A stretch of 64,000 bases of DNA from an uncultured Myxococcales bacterium (lineage in GTDB: Bacteria > Myxococcota_A > UBA9042). The notes under the pieces were generated by a model. The model worked only from the letters and a program-made list of their open reading frames with translations. It was not told the DNA's origin and did no database searches. Shown here in pieces: positions 34,493-43,219 of the stretch (its first letter is position 1; each line of letters opens with the position of its first letter). The DNA is taken from contig CAJBNH010000183.1 of NCBI GenBank assembly GCA_903955385.1, positions 25,943 through 89,942 on the forward strand, given 5' to 3'. Made by a program: the position numbers and the translations under genes.

Positions 34493-35371
34493 ATGGACAG
34501 GTGGTTCCCAAAGCTGGGCAGGGTCGGCGCCACGACAGACCGCGCAGTATGCCGCCGCGCTGGCAGCACGAACAGAGGACCGGGCAGGTTCGCCAACCAC
34601 TCCATTCGCCAAGGATTTGTCCCCGGCGGTGTGCTGGCCGCGACGGTCGCCTTCACACTACTGGGGGCGACGTCGTTGGCACCTCAGGCATCGGCGTCGC
34701 CACCAGACCGGACGCCCGAGGCCGGCCTGACGGGGGACGGAGGCGCAGCCCTTGCGCTGGGCGTGCTGTGGCTCGTCCCCGCAGCATTCCTGTCGCCCGC
34801 GTCGATGAAGGGCAGCTACACCCAACCCAACGACCCCAGCGGATTGTGGGCGATCGACAAGGTAGCGGTCGGGCCTCGCAACATGACGGTCTCGCGGACC
34901 AGCGACGTCGTGGTGGGCGGACTGTTGGCTGGTGGCGCGGCCTACGCGGGCCTCGCGCTTGCGGATCCTGACCGTCGCGGCCGCGGCGCCGCCGTGGTCG
35001 AGTCCGTGCTGTTGACGGGTGCGGTGGTCGAGTGGCTGAAGGTGGGCGTGGGCCGCGACCGTCCCTATACCTACGACTCGCTCGATGGCATTGGCGAAGA
35101 CTTTGCTCACCGCTCGTTTCCGTCGGGTCACACCGCGATGGCGGTTGCCACGGCGACGTCGTTGACGATCGGCTGGGCGCGCAGCGGCTTCCTCGATTCG
35201 GCCGGCGGCAAGTGGGCGACGGCGGGCGTGTGGACGGCGGCGGTTACGACGGCTTCCCTACGCGTCGTTTCGTCCAGTCACTTCCCGACCGACGTCATCA
35301 CCAGCTCGGCCATCGCGGTCGGCTGCGCGCTGCTGGTCGAAGGTGCGCGAGAGTGGACGAGGGCCAAGTAG
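34493..35371 (+). CDS. PAP2-family phosphatase, membrane-associated or exported
   Basis: 292 residues from ATG 34493, or 246 from a GTG at 34631 that directly precedes the hydrophobic signal-like stretch LAATVAFTLLGATSLAPQAS. The three PAP2 catalytic blocks are present: LKVGVGRDRP (K-x6-RP), FPSGHTAMA and RVVSSSHFPTDVI (S/R-x5-H-x3-D). Such enzymes dephosphorylate phosphatidate, undecaprenyl pyrophosphate or related lipids at the periplasmic face. Two or three further hydrophobic helices flank the motifs. The true start is uncertain because the 34400-34630 region has no ribosome site and overlaps the divergent lipoprotein start. Confidence 0.85.
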   Translation: MDRWFPKLGRVGATTDRAVCRRAGSTNRGPGRFANHSIRQGFVPGGVLAATVAFTLLGATSLAPQASASPPDRTPEAGLTGDGGAALALGVLWLVPAAFLSPASMKGSYTQPNDPSGLWAIDKVAVGPRNMTVSRTSDVVVGGLLAGGAAYAGLALADPDRRGRGAAVVESVLLTGAVVEWLKVGVGRDRPYTYDSLDGIGEDFAHRSFPSGHTAMAVATATSLTIGWARSGFLDSAGGKWATAGVWTAAVTTASLRVVSSSHFPTDVITSSAIAVGCALLVEGAREWTRAK

Positions 35372-35375
35372 GCGA

Positions 35376-38054
35376 TCAGAGGCTGCTTTCGAAGTACAGC
35401 GCATCAGGAGCCACGCACCCCTGCCGCCCGTTGGGCAGCCGCACTTCGACGCGACCGTCCGGCAGCTCGGCGATGCGGCGCACCTCCAGCCCCTCCGGCA
35501 GTCCCATCGCCTCGCCGACACCCAGACACGGCGCCATCGAGGCGTCTTCTTCCACGACCACGGCGTGGACCACCTGAGCTTCCACCCGCTGGGCGTGGGC
35601 CAACCAGACCAGAGCGAGCACTTGAATGACGGCGAGGCCCGCCGCGCTGCCGACCAGAGCAGTCCTGCGACCCAACCGAGCACCCGAGCGCAACCCCCAG
35701 ACCAGCAGCGCAAGTGCGGCGAATCCCCCAAGCGCGCCTAGCGCGGCCAGCAGCCCCCGCGGAGCCGCACGTGCGATGGCCACATCCAACTCTGGACTTT
35801 CGTCGAAGATGTGCAGGGTTGCGTGACGTCTGCGGGCTTGATCCGCCAGTTGACTTCGCACCGCGGCAAGGTTGCTGGTGACATCGCTGCGCAGCTCAGT
35901 CGGCGGATTCAGCCGCAGCGCCTGCTTGTAGTGGCCGACCGCCTCGCCCAAGCGATGCATTTTGACCAGAGTATTCGCTAGGTTGTAGTGGATGGCCGGC
36001 GATGGCAGCCCGTGGATCAACAGCGCCCGGTAACTTTGCTGCGCTCGCGCATACTTCCCCTGCACGTAGTCCTGATTGGCCGCTGCGAACGAGTCGTCCA
36101 GCGTCGCGGCGTCCGCTTGTCCCGGCAGCCATCCGGTCACCGCCGCAGCAGCGCAAACCATGAGGACCGTCGCGGCCGCTCGTCCGGTCGAGGACTTGGT
36201 CGGTGTCAGAACGGGGTCCAGCTTCGCCAGCACTTCGGCCACGCGGCGCGCCGTCTGCGCCAGATCCACGTCGCGGTCGCCACCAGGAGCGAATCTTGCG
36301 AAATCACAGTGTTGCAACTCAACGGTGAGCTGGTCGGCGGTCTCTCGATCTGCCCCGGCTGCCCGAAGCTCAGCTGCCAACGCGTGCTCGGTCATGCCGG
36401 AAAGGGGCGTGCCGGTCGCAGTCGCCAGGTACTTGGCCACGGTGTCGCGCACGGCCGCATAGCCTTGGTCCGGCCCCAATCCCGCCGCCAGATCCAGCTG
36501 TTGACGGGCGTCGCGCAACGCGTGGGCGCGCGTCCGCTGCGGCGACTGCTGCAACCGTCGGCGCCGCCACACGCTGGCCAACCATACGAGCAAACCGGCG
36601 CCCCAGGGCGCGAAGGCAATCCCCCAGAAGGTCGGCGTCGCGGTCCAATCGCTGACGGCAGTTTGCGCGATGTGGGCCTCGGCAGCGATCGGGCGCAGCA
36701 AGGCCGATGCGTCGACGACGGCGGTGACGGGCTGCGCCGGACCCTCTCCGGGCTGCAGGCCGGTAGCACCGGCAGCGGCCGACGCGGGAGTCTCAGCGCC
36801 CGGGACCGCAGCGCCCGTGACCAGCACCTCAAACGGACCTGCGCGGGAGGTTGCAAACCTCTCGTCGTACGGGTCAAACGCGGTAAACTCCAGCGCCGGA
36901 ATCACGTAAGTGCCTGGCTTGTTGAACGAAACGATGGTCTGCCAGACCCGCTTGCCCTCGGTTCCCGCAAGCGTCCGCCGCACCTGATCGTCGCCACGCC
37001 CGGGCAGTGCCTCGATCGACATGCCCGCGACGGCAGGCGGGCGCAGGTCGCGCAGGCCCAGCAGATTGCCCTCGCCACTGACCTGATACTCGATCAAAAG
37101 ACGAGCTCCCGTAGCCACTTGCAGCGTGTCGCCCCGCCCCGGCGTCATCACCCGTCCGGTCAGTTCCAGCTTGCCCACGTTGGCCGCTGCGAAGCTGGCC
37201 GGCCGTCCTGCCGTGGGTATCGGCCGGAAGGTCATCTCCAGCGCGGGTCCCGACACCCGCAGCGCACGCGTCTCGAAGAAATCGCCTGCTTCGATCCGGT
37301 AGCGCGGGCCGTCGATCCGGACCTGACCGGGCACCGCAGACGACAGCATCGCTTGGTGCGTGATCTGGCGCAGGTACGGACGACCTGAGAATTGCACGGC
37401 TTCCCGGTCAGGTTCCTTGCCGCCCAGCAGGTTCTCCACGTCGAGGTTGGCAAACTTGGGCGCCTGCGTTTCGCGGATCCCCTGAGTCTGCGTCTCGCGG
37501 CTCCAGTACAGCTCCCACGTGATGACAAACGGCTGTCCGGCAAAGGGCGCCAGCACCGACACCGATGGGCGCACGAAGAAGGCCTGACCGGCGAAGCGCT
37601 GCGGATTGGTCGCCTTCTCCGGCGGTTCCGCGGCCTCATCCTCTCCGCCCAGCGAGACCACCTCGACCTCGATCACCTCCGACTTCGCAACATCGCGGCC
37701 CTGTAGCCGCAGCACTGCGGGCCCGATCCGCAGCTTGCCCGGCCGCTGCGGCCGCGCGACGTACATCTGGTTCTCGATGGTCGACATGCGGCCGTTGATG
37801 ATGCTGACCTGCTGCTGTCGCCCGCCCTGCTGCAGGTCGAAGCCGTCGCAGGTGGGGTCCAGCATCTCGTCGAACTGGCCGGTCGCCTGCACGCGGATCT
37901 GCAGTTCCTCGTCCACCGTGAGACTGCGCGCGCCCACCTCAATCCGCACCTGCGCCTGCTGGGCATTGGCGTCGTTCGCCGCGCACACCCCCACCCCCAC
38001 GGTCCACGCGACCGTCGTGGCGAGAGCAAGGCGTGCGAAGCGGGCGTCCATCAC
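35376..38054 (-). CDS. batD: BatD/BatE fusion protein of the aerotolerance operon
   Basis: 892 residues. The GTG at 38054 overlaps the previous TGA, with an ATG next codon. A signal peptide ends near NAQ (about 31). Residues 35-430 are BatD beta-sandwich repeats (VRIEVGARSLTVDEELQIRV, then ITWELYWSRETQTQ). A membrane helix (about 475-500) is followed by a cytoplasmic helical domain. A second hydrophobic segment (about 625-650) is followed by BatE-like TPRs (FAAANQDYVQGKYARAQQSY, IHYNLANTLVKMHRLGEAV). Two more helices and a C-terminal SH3-like domain follow (NGRQGCVAPDALYFESSL). BatD and BatE are usually separate; here one chain does both. This is the last gene of the operon. Confidence 0.9.
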   Translation of the reverse strand: MMDARFARLALATTVAWTVGVGVCAANDANAQQAQVRIEVGARSLTVDEELQIRVQATGQFDEMLDPTCDGFDLQQGGRQQQVSIINGRMSTIENQMYVARPQRPGKLRIGPAVLRLQGRDVAKSEVIEVEVVSLGGEDEAAEPPEKATNPQRFAGQAFFVRPSVSVLAPFAGQPFVITWELYWSRETQTQGIRETQAPKFANLDVENLLGGKEPDREAVQFSGRPYLRQITHQAMLSSAVPGQVRIDGPRYRIEAGDFFETRALRVSGPALEMTFRPIPTAGRPASFAAANVGKLELTGRVMTPGRGDTLQVATGARLLIEYQVSGEGNLLGLRDLRPPAVAGMSIEALPGRGDDQVRRTLAGTEGKRVWQTIVSFNKPGTYVIPALEFTAFDPYDERFATSRAGPFEVLVTGAAVPGAETPASAAAGATGLQPGEGPAQPVTAVVDASALLRPIAAEAHIAQTAVSDWTATPTFWGIAFAPWGAGLLVWLASVWRRRRLQQSPQRTRAHALRDARQQLDLAAGLGPDQGYAAVRDTVAKYLATATGTPLSGMTEHALAAELRAAGADRETADQLTVELQHCDFARFAPGGDRDVDLAQTARRVAEVLAKLDPVLTPTKSSTGRAAATVLMVCAAAAVTGWLPGQADAATLDDSFAAANQDYVQGKYARAQQSYRALLIHGLPSPAIHYNLANTLVKMHRLGEAVGHYKQALRLNPPTELRSDVTSNLAAVRSQLADQARRRHATLHIFDESPELDVAIARAAPRGLLAALGALGGFAALALLVWGLRSGARLGRRTALVGSAAGLAVIQVLALVWLAHAQRVEAQVVHAVVVEEDASMAPCLGVGEAMGLPEGLEVRRIAELPDGRVEVRLPNGRQGCVAPDALYFESSL

Positions 38055-41000
38055 CAGTCCTTGGCGGGGGCCGTGTTGCGAAACTGTGAATTCCGCAACG
38101 CTTCCTGGGCTTCCAGGTTGTCCGGGTTGTGGTCGTTGCGGTCCATCTGCTGGTGGGTCCGCTCCTGCTCCTCTTTCTTGGGATCAGGCTTCTGGTCCTT
38201 CTCCTCGGGGGGGGGCTGGCCCTTGTCCTTCTTGTCCTGATCCTTCTTGTCTTTGTCGTCCTTGTCCTTGTCGTCCTTCTTGTCGTTCTGGTCCTGCTTC
38301 TGCTGCTGATCTTCGCTCGGCGGCTGCGGTTCATCCACCCGCAGTAGGTAGAAGTTCTCAACGTCTGCGCCCGCTTGCGTCCGGACCTTGAGGATTCGGT
38401 CGGTCTTGCCACCCGGCACCGCGGCTGCGGTCGTGGCCGTGCGGCCCTTGCGCGCTTGCGGCGTGTCGTCGATCGACGCCGGTCCCGCCTTCTTCCCGCC
38501 CGGGGCCGTGACGACACCCTTGGCGATCGACTTGGCGCCGGCCTCGTCCATGACCTCCATCTCCAGCGGACCGTGCGACAGGTCATAACGGGCGGAGATC
38601 TGTAGATTCTGTCCCGCCTTCTGCGTCACCTGCATCCAGTCGCGGTCGCCCTTGCAGATCCGCAGCAGCTGCTCTTGGCCCAGCTCAATCGGCTTGGCCG
38701 CACCCGGCTCGTCGTTCGGCTCGAATTCGTCGTTTCCATCGGGACATGGCGGCAGGATCCGCAGCTTCAGCACGTACGGCAGGTCCAAGCGGGCCACCGC
38801 GGGGTCCACGGCTGGCGACGGCAGGCCCGGCGGCAAGATGACGTGCGGCACCGGGGCACCGGGCGGCGGGGGCCCTCCGGCTCCCGGCATCATGCCGGCG
38901 CCAGGTCCGGCACTGCCACCGGGCGCGGCTCCCGGACTGCCACCCGGCGCAAAACCCGGCATGGCGGGAAGACCTTGCGGCATCTGCACTTGCACCGTCT
39001 GGACTTGCGGCGGCTGTTGTCCCGGCCCCGGACCCGGAGGCGGCACACCTGGTGCGGCACCGGGGGGAAGTCCCTGCGGCCCTTGCGGGTCAGGCGACGC
39101 CGGTGCGATCTGCACGGAACCCGGCGGCAGCGTCGGCAACGGCCACGTGGGCTTGGCGACTCCACCGCCGGTCACCCGCACCCGGTACTTGCCGGGGGGA
39201 GGAGCCAGCACCGCCGTCGTCCTCGCGACCTCACCGCCGCCCGAGACGGCACTGCCGATGGCTTGGCCCCACAGCTCGCCACGTTCGTCGTACACCTCGA
39301 CCGTCAGCGAACCGGCAAGGTCCTGCGCATCCGGCAGGTCCTCTACCTGGCTGGTCAGGTCCACGAACAGACTCTCGCCCTGCTTCAGCTCGACCTGATA
39401 CCAATCGTCGTCGCCCGGGCACAGGTACAGACCCTGCATCGGCGCGGAGAAGTTCTCGGGTGTCAGGGGGTTGGCCTGTACGGCCTGATCGTTGTCCTCG
39501 TAGACGTCGTCCCGCTCGCTGCACGGGGGCAGGATCTCCAGCGCGAGTTCGTAGTCGGCTTCCGTGTCCAGACCACCTTGAATTTGAACGACATATGCGC
39601 CTGTGGTGACGGCAGAGGCCAGTCGCGCGACCATGCCCTCCTTGCCCTGACGCGCGCGGGCCACCACCTGACCGTTCGGGTCCAGCACCGTGATGTCCAC
39701 CTGGTTGGCGCCGATGTCGACGGTGGTCTTGGCGCGGATGCGCAACCCCTGACCGCTGCTCAGCAACACGGAGTAGTTGTCGTCGTTCAGCGGGCACAGG
39801 CGGCCCTTGACCGGCTCGCCGACCGGCGCGGACCGTGCCGCAGCCGGTGCGTCATTCGGCTCGAACTTGTCCTCGATGCGATGGCAAGCCGGCAGCAGCT
39901 TGACCTTCAGCTCATAGGCGCTCTCGACTTCAGCGATGTTGCGCACGTCGACCAGCACCTGCTCGGCGTGGTCCACTCGCCCGAGATCGACCGCGTCCAG
40001 CGGCGGCGCTCCGGCGGCCGGTCCCCGCAGCTGTTCCTGGCCGTTGCTGTTCAGCAGCGTCAGGCCGAGCTGCGCCGGCGAGCCTGCGGCGCCGTCCTCT
40101 TGCTGCGCCTCGGCCGAGGTGTCCGCCTTGGGAGCGATCTTGGCGCTGAAGCGGTCGCCGGGCTGCAGGTCCATGCGGAACAGGTCGCGGTCCTCAGGAC
40201 ACGAGCGCAGATCCAGCGTCTGCTCGCGCTGTCCTTCCGGCATGGCCACGGGAGTCGCCTGATCCACCTGATCATTTGGCTCGTACGCCTTGTCGCGGGT
40301 GCGGCACGACGGCCAGGCGCCCAAGCGAGCGATCTCCAGGTTGCGCCGCGTGTCGAGCCGCGTCGGGTCGGCGACAAGGGCCAGCTCCAAACTCTTGACC
40401 GCCTCTCGGTAGTGCGCCAGCGCCTGTGCGGCGCTCGGAGGCGCAGGAGCCGTCTGCGGTGCGTTCGGATCGGAACCTGCGCCACCCGCAGCACCGGGTG
40501 CCGAGCCTTGGGCAGGTGTTGTGCCGGGAGCGGAGCCTGCGCCCGGAGCCTTTCCCGGTCCCGGGTTGGGCTTCGGCGCGGCGGCCGCCTGCTTCTCGAG
40601 CTTGCGCGCCCACTCCAGCTGGTTGGTCCCGGTCGCGTAGTGGATGTCGGCCTCGAGGGTCGGCTCTCGCGTCCGCAGCCCTCCCAGCGCGCGGTTCAGA
40701 CTGGTCGCGGCGTCTTCGTTCAGGCCCATGTACGCTTGTGCGACGCCAAGATTGAACCAGATCACCACGTGTTCCGGGCGACTGGCCTGCGCTGCGCGGA
40801 ACGCCTCGACGGCGTCGCCCAGCTTGCCTTCCTTCAGCAGTTCGCGGCCGTCGGCGATGTCCGGATTCTCGCGTTGCAGCCACGCGGGCACTGCCAGGGC
40901 CTGCGATGGTGCGAAGATGCCAAGCGTCAGCGCAACAAACACCAGCGCGATCGCCGCCTTGACGGGACTGGCTGCCGGACTCGCCTTGACACGTGCTGCG

Positions 41001-42070
41001 TCGCGCTTTCGCCGCCTGCGGTTGGAGAGGGCCGCATCGATCAGCAGCAGCAGCAGCGCCGGTCCCAGCAGGTACTGGTAGCGGTCTTCACCGAGAGCCT
41101 GAAATTGCGCTGTGTATTCAGCCTTTTCGAGTGCATCCAGCGCGGCCGCCAGAGGTTGCGCAACGGACCGGTCGGCGTAGTGGAACGACTTGCCCCCCGT
41201 CGCAGCCGCCACCTTCTCCAGCAGCGGCAGATCCAGCTTGGAGAAGATCGGTTGCCCCGCCTCGTCCTTCAGAATGCCGGTCGCCGTGCCATCGGGGCCC
41301 AGAATCGGCACCGGGTCGCCAAACGCGGAGCCCACGCCGACCGTGTAGATGCGGATGCCCTGCGCGGCGGCCTTCTGCGCGGCCTCCAGCGCACCACCTT
41401 CGTGGTCCTCGCCGTCGCTGAACAACACGATCGCCTTGTGCTTGCTGCCCTTGAACTGAGGCATCAGGTTGTCGCGCAACTCGGCTTCAGCCTTCTCTTT
41501 CTCGCCGGTCAGCACCTCGACGGCCAGCGTGATGGCCCTGCCCACATTGGTGCCGCCGACCGGCAGGTCTTCGGGCTTGAGGTCCGCCAGATACGTGCGG
41601 ATGACGTCGTGGTCGGTGGTGAGCGGCGCCTGCACGAACGGGATGCCGGCAAACGGCACCAACGCGACGCGACCGCCTGCCAGCCGGTCGAGCAGGCTCG
41701 AAATCTCCAGCATTGTCCCTTGGATGCGGTTCGGCACCACATCGCGCACCAGCATGGACTTCGAGGCGTCGACGACGATGGCCAGATCGATACCTGCGTT
41801 CGACACCTCCGTCTCGCGCAAGCCATAACGGGGGCGAGACGCGGCGCCCACCAGCAGCACCAGCGCCAGGCCGATCAGTCCGATGCGCAACGCCGCGACG
41901 CCGGGCGAGAAGGAAGCCATCAGCCGCTTCACCGCCGCGCCGGTACCCAGTCGCGCGAGAAGCTTGTGCCGTCCGCTGTGCTGTGCCGCCGCCCAAATGA
42001 CCAGCACCGCCACCAGCAGCAGCAGCCAGGCCAAATCGGCTCGCGCAAAGGTCAAGGCATCCGCTTGCAT
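38051..42070 (-). CDS. batB: Giant BatB/BatC fusion: VWA, TPR and four EPND (pre-peptidase C-like) repeats
   Basis: 1339 residues, three to four times a normal BatB. It has N-terminal membrane helices (about 12-28 and 60-78), then a VWA domain with MIDAS DASKS (Asp101, Ser103, Ser105), GGTN and FSDGEDHEGG. A helix near 335-350 and another at 372-392 precede TPRs (about 400-480; HVVIWFNLGVAQAYMGLNED). A Pro/Ala/Gly linker follows, then four beta-rich units each opening C-x-x-x-x-D-x-x-EPND/EDND-x-x-x-x-A (around residues 597, 734, 856, 1115). Such EPND units are the signature of PPC-type domains. The C-terminus has a Lys/Asp-rich low-complexity run (about 1255-1300) and ends with a BatC-like tail finishing in KDW. 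The frame is continuous. EPND units in BatB are new to me. Confidence 0.88.
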   Translation of the reverse strand: MQADALTFARADLAWLLLLVAVLVIWAAAQHSGRHKLLARLGTGAAVKRLMASFSPGVAALRIGLIGLALVLLVGAASRPRYGLRETEVSNAGIDLAIVVDASKSMLVRDVVPNRIQGTMLEISSLLDRLAGGRVALVPFAGIPFVQAPLTTDHDVIRTYLADLKPEDLPVGGTNVGRAITLAVEVLTGEKEKAEAELRDNLMPQFKGSKHKAIVLFSDGEDHEGGALEAAQKAAAQGIRIYTVGVGSAFGDPVPILGPDGTATGILKDEAGQPIFSKLDLPLLEKVAAATGGKSFHYADRSVAQPLAAALDALEKAEYTAQFQALGEDRYQYLLGPALLLLLIDAALSNRRRRKRDAARVKASPAASPVKAAIALVFVALTLGIFAPSQALAVPAWLQRENPDIADGRELLKEGKLGDAVEAFRAAQASRPEHVVIWFNLGVAQAYMGLNEDAATSLNRALGGLRTREPTLEADIHYATGTNQLEWARKLEKQAAAAPKPNPGPGKAPGAGSAPGTTPAQGSAPGAAGGAGSDPNAPQTAPAPPSAAQALAHYREAVKSLELALVADPTRLDTRRNLEIARLGAWPSCRTRDKAYEPNDQVDQATPVAMPEGQREQTLDLRSCPEDRDLFRMDLQPGDRFSAKIAPKADTSAEAQQEDGAAGSPAQLGLTLLNSNGQEQLRGPAAGAPPLDAVDLGRVDHAEQVLVDVRNIAEVESAYELKVKLLPACHRIEDKFEPNDAPAAARSAPVGEPVKGRLCPLNDDNYSVLLSSGQGLRIRAKTTVDIGANQVDITVLDPNGQVVARARQGKEGMVARLASAVTTGAYVVQIQGGLDTEADYELALEILPPCSERDDVYEDNDQAVQANPLTPENFSAPMQGLYLCPGDDDWYQVELKQGESLFVDLTSQVEDLPDAQDLAGSLTVEVYDERGELWGQAIGSAVSGGGEVARTTAVLAPPPGKYRVRVTGGGVAKPTWPLPTLPPGSVQIAPASPDPQGPQGLPPGAAPGVPPPGPGPGQQPPQVQTVQVQMPQGLPAMPGFAPGGSPGAAPGGSAGPGAGMMPGAGGPPPPGAPVPHVILPPGLPSPAVDPAVARLDLPYVLKLRILPPCPDGNDEFEPNDEPGAAKPIELGQEQLLRICKGDRDWMQVTQKAGQNLQISARYDLSHGPLEMEVMDEAGAKSIAKGVVTAPGGKKAGPASIDDTPQARKGRTATTAAAVPGGKTDRILKVRTQAGADVENFYLLRVDEPQPPSEDQQQKQDQNDKKDDKDKDDKDKKDQDKKDKGQPPPEEKDQKPDPKKEEQERTHQQMDRNDHNPDNLEAQEALRNSQFRNTAPAKDW

Positions 42071-42106
42071 CTCGCTCCTGTTTCCTCCGTCAACCTGGTC
42101 CGCCTG

Positions 42107-43219
42107 TCACGGGAAGGTCCGCAGCACCGACCGCCGCAGCAGCTGTTCGATCAGCAGCAGCGCCAGACCTGCCAGCAGCCAGCCGTGGAACAGCTCGCTG
42201 CGGTTGGTGTGCACCTTGACCGAAAACGTCGTCGTCTCGAGATCCTTGAAGTCCTCCGCGAACTTCTTGGCATCGTAGCTGTCGTAGAACTTGCCGCCGG
42301 TCTGCTGGGCGATTTGGCGCAGCAGCTCCGGGTCGGTCGGGAACGGCCGCTCTGGTCGCTGGTAGACCTTGCGTCCAAAGCGGTCCGTCATCGGCTCGCC
42401 CCGCAGCGGATCAATCGCCGGCAGCCGCGTCTCGCGACCTGAGCCCACCTGGAAGGTGAACACCCGTACGCGGTCCTTCTCGGGCAGCGACGCGATGTAC
42501 TTGGGCACGGTCAGCGGGTCCATCTTGCCGCCTTCCTGCTTGCCGTCCGTAATCAGGATCAGCATCTTGGAACGCGACTTGGCCTTCTCCAGCCGCAGGT
42601 AGGCCCGGTTCAGCGCGTCGCCAATCGCGGTGCCCGAGCCGCCGATCGTGCAGTGGTTCTGGCAGGCGTCCACCTTGCCCATGCGCCGCCCGTCGTCGAG
42701 CACCAGTGCGTCCAGCGCGTTCAACAGCCGCACGTAGTCCAGCGTGGGGGGAAAGCGCAGGTAGGCCTCGCTGCCGAACACGACCAGGCCGATGCGGTCC
42801 GACTTTCGGCCGCGGATGAAGTCCTTGAGGATCTTGCGGGCGGCCTCGAAGCGGTTGTCAGGCTCAAGACCATTGTCCTGCACCGTCTGGATGTCGGCGG
42901 AACTCATGTCGATCGCGTTCATCGACCCGCTCATGTCGAGGGCGATCATCATGTCGATGCCCTCGCCGCTGAGCAGCTCCTGATCGATGCGCTGGGGCCG
43001 CGCAAGGGCGATCACCAACACGATCAGCGCGATGGCCCGCAAGGCGTCGGGCAGCCAGCGCAAGCGCACACGCCAAGTCCTGGGCACCTGCTTGAACACC
43101 TGCAGGGTCGAGACCTTGACCGCAGCCGGCCGCGACCGAAAGCGGACCCAGAAGGCGGCGGCCACGCCGAACAGCGCGAGCAGGAACCACGGATGCTCAA
43201 ACGTCCAGCCGGAGGTCAT
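42107..43219 (-). CDS. batA: BatA, von Willebrand factor A membrane protein
   Basis: 370 residues from ATG 43219, overlapping the previous stop by 4 nt. Two N-terminal membrane helices (about 10-25 and 58-75) precede the VWA domain with MIDAS DMSGSMNAID and LITDGKQEGG; a C-terminal helix closes the protein (LLAGLALLLIEQLLRR). The insert between strands (DACQNHCTIGGSGTAIG) has a Cys pair and the MIDAS Thr. BatA works with BatB and MoxR ATPase in the Bacteroides aerotolerance complex; in other bacteria it is linked to stress resistance. There is a 36-nt gap before batB. Confidence 0.92.
   Translation of the reverse strand: MTSGWTFEHPWFLLALFGVAAAFWVRFRSRPAAVKVSTLQVFKQVPRTWRVRLRWLPDALRAIALIVLVIALARPQRIDQELLSGEGIDMMIALDMSGSMNAIDMSSADIQTVQDNGLEPDNRFEAARKILKDFIRGRKSDRIGLVVFGSEAYLRFPPTLDYVRLLNALDALVLDDGRRMGKVDACQNHCTIGGSGTAIGDALNRAYLRLEKAKSRSKMLILITDGKQEGGKMDPLTVPKYIASLPEKDRVRVFTFQVGSGRETRLPAIDPLRGEPMTDRFGRKVYQRPERPFPTDPELLRQIAQQTGGKFYDSYDAKKFAEDFKDLETTTFSVKVHTNRSELFHGWLLAGLALLLIEQLLRRSVLRTFP

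Noticed and set aside
38222..38330. Lys/Asp-rich coding stretch as a possible tandem DNA repeat or frameshift hotspot
   Set aside because: The units are irregular at DNA level and the frame continues into a BatC-like tail ending KDW, so it is normal low-complexity coding sequence.
38675..42442. Plus-strand 1255-residue open frame opposite the Bat operon
   Set aside because: Arg/Gln/His-rich shadow translation of a GC-rich coding strand with no ribosome site or domain; the minus-strand genes have clear VWA, TPR and signal features.
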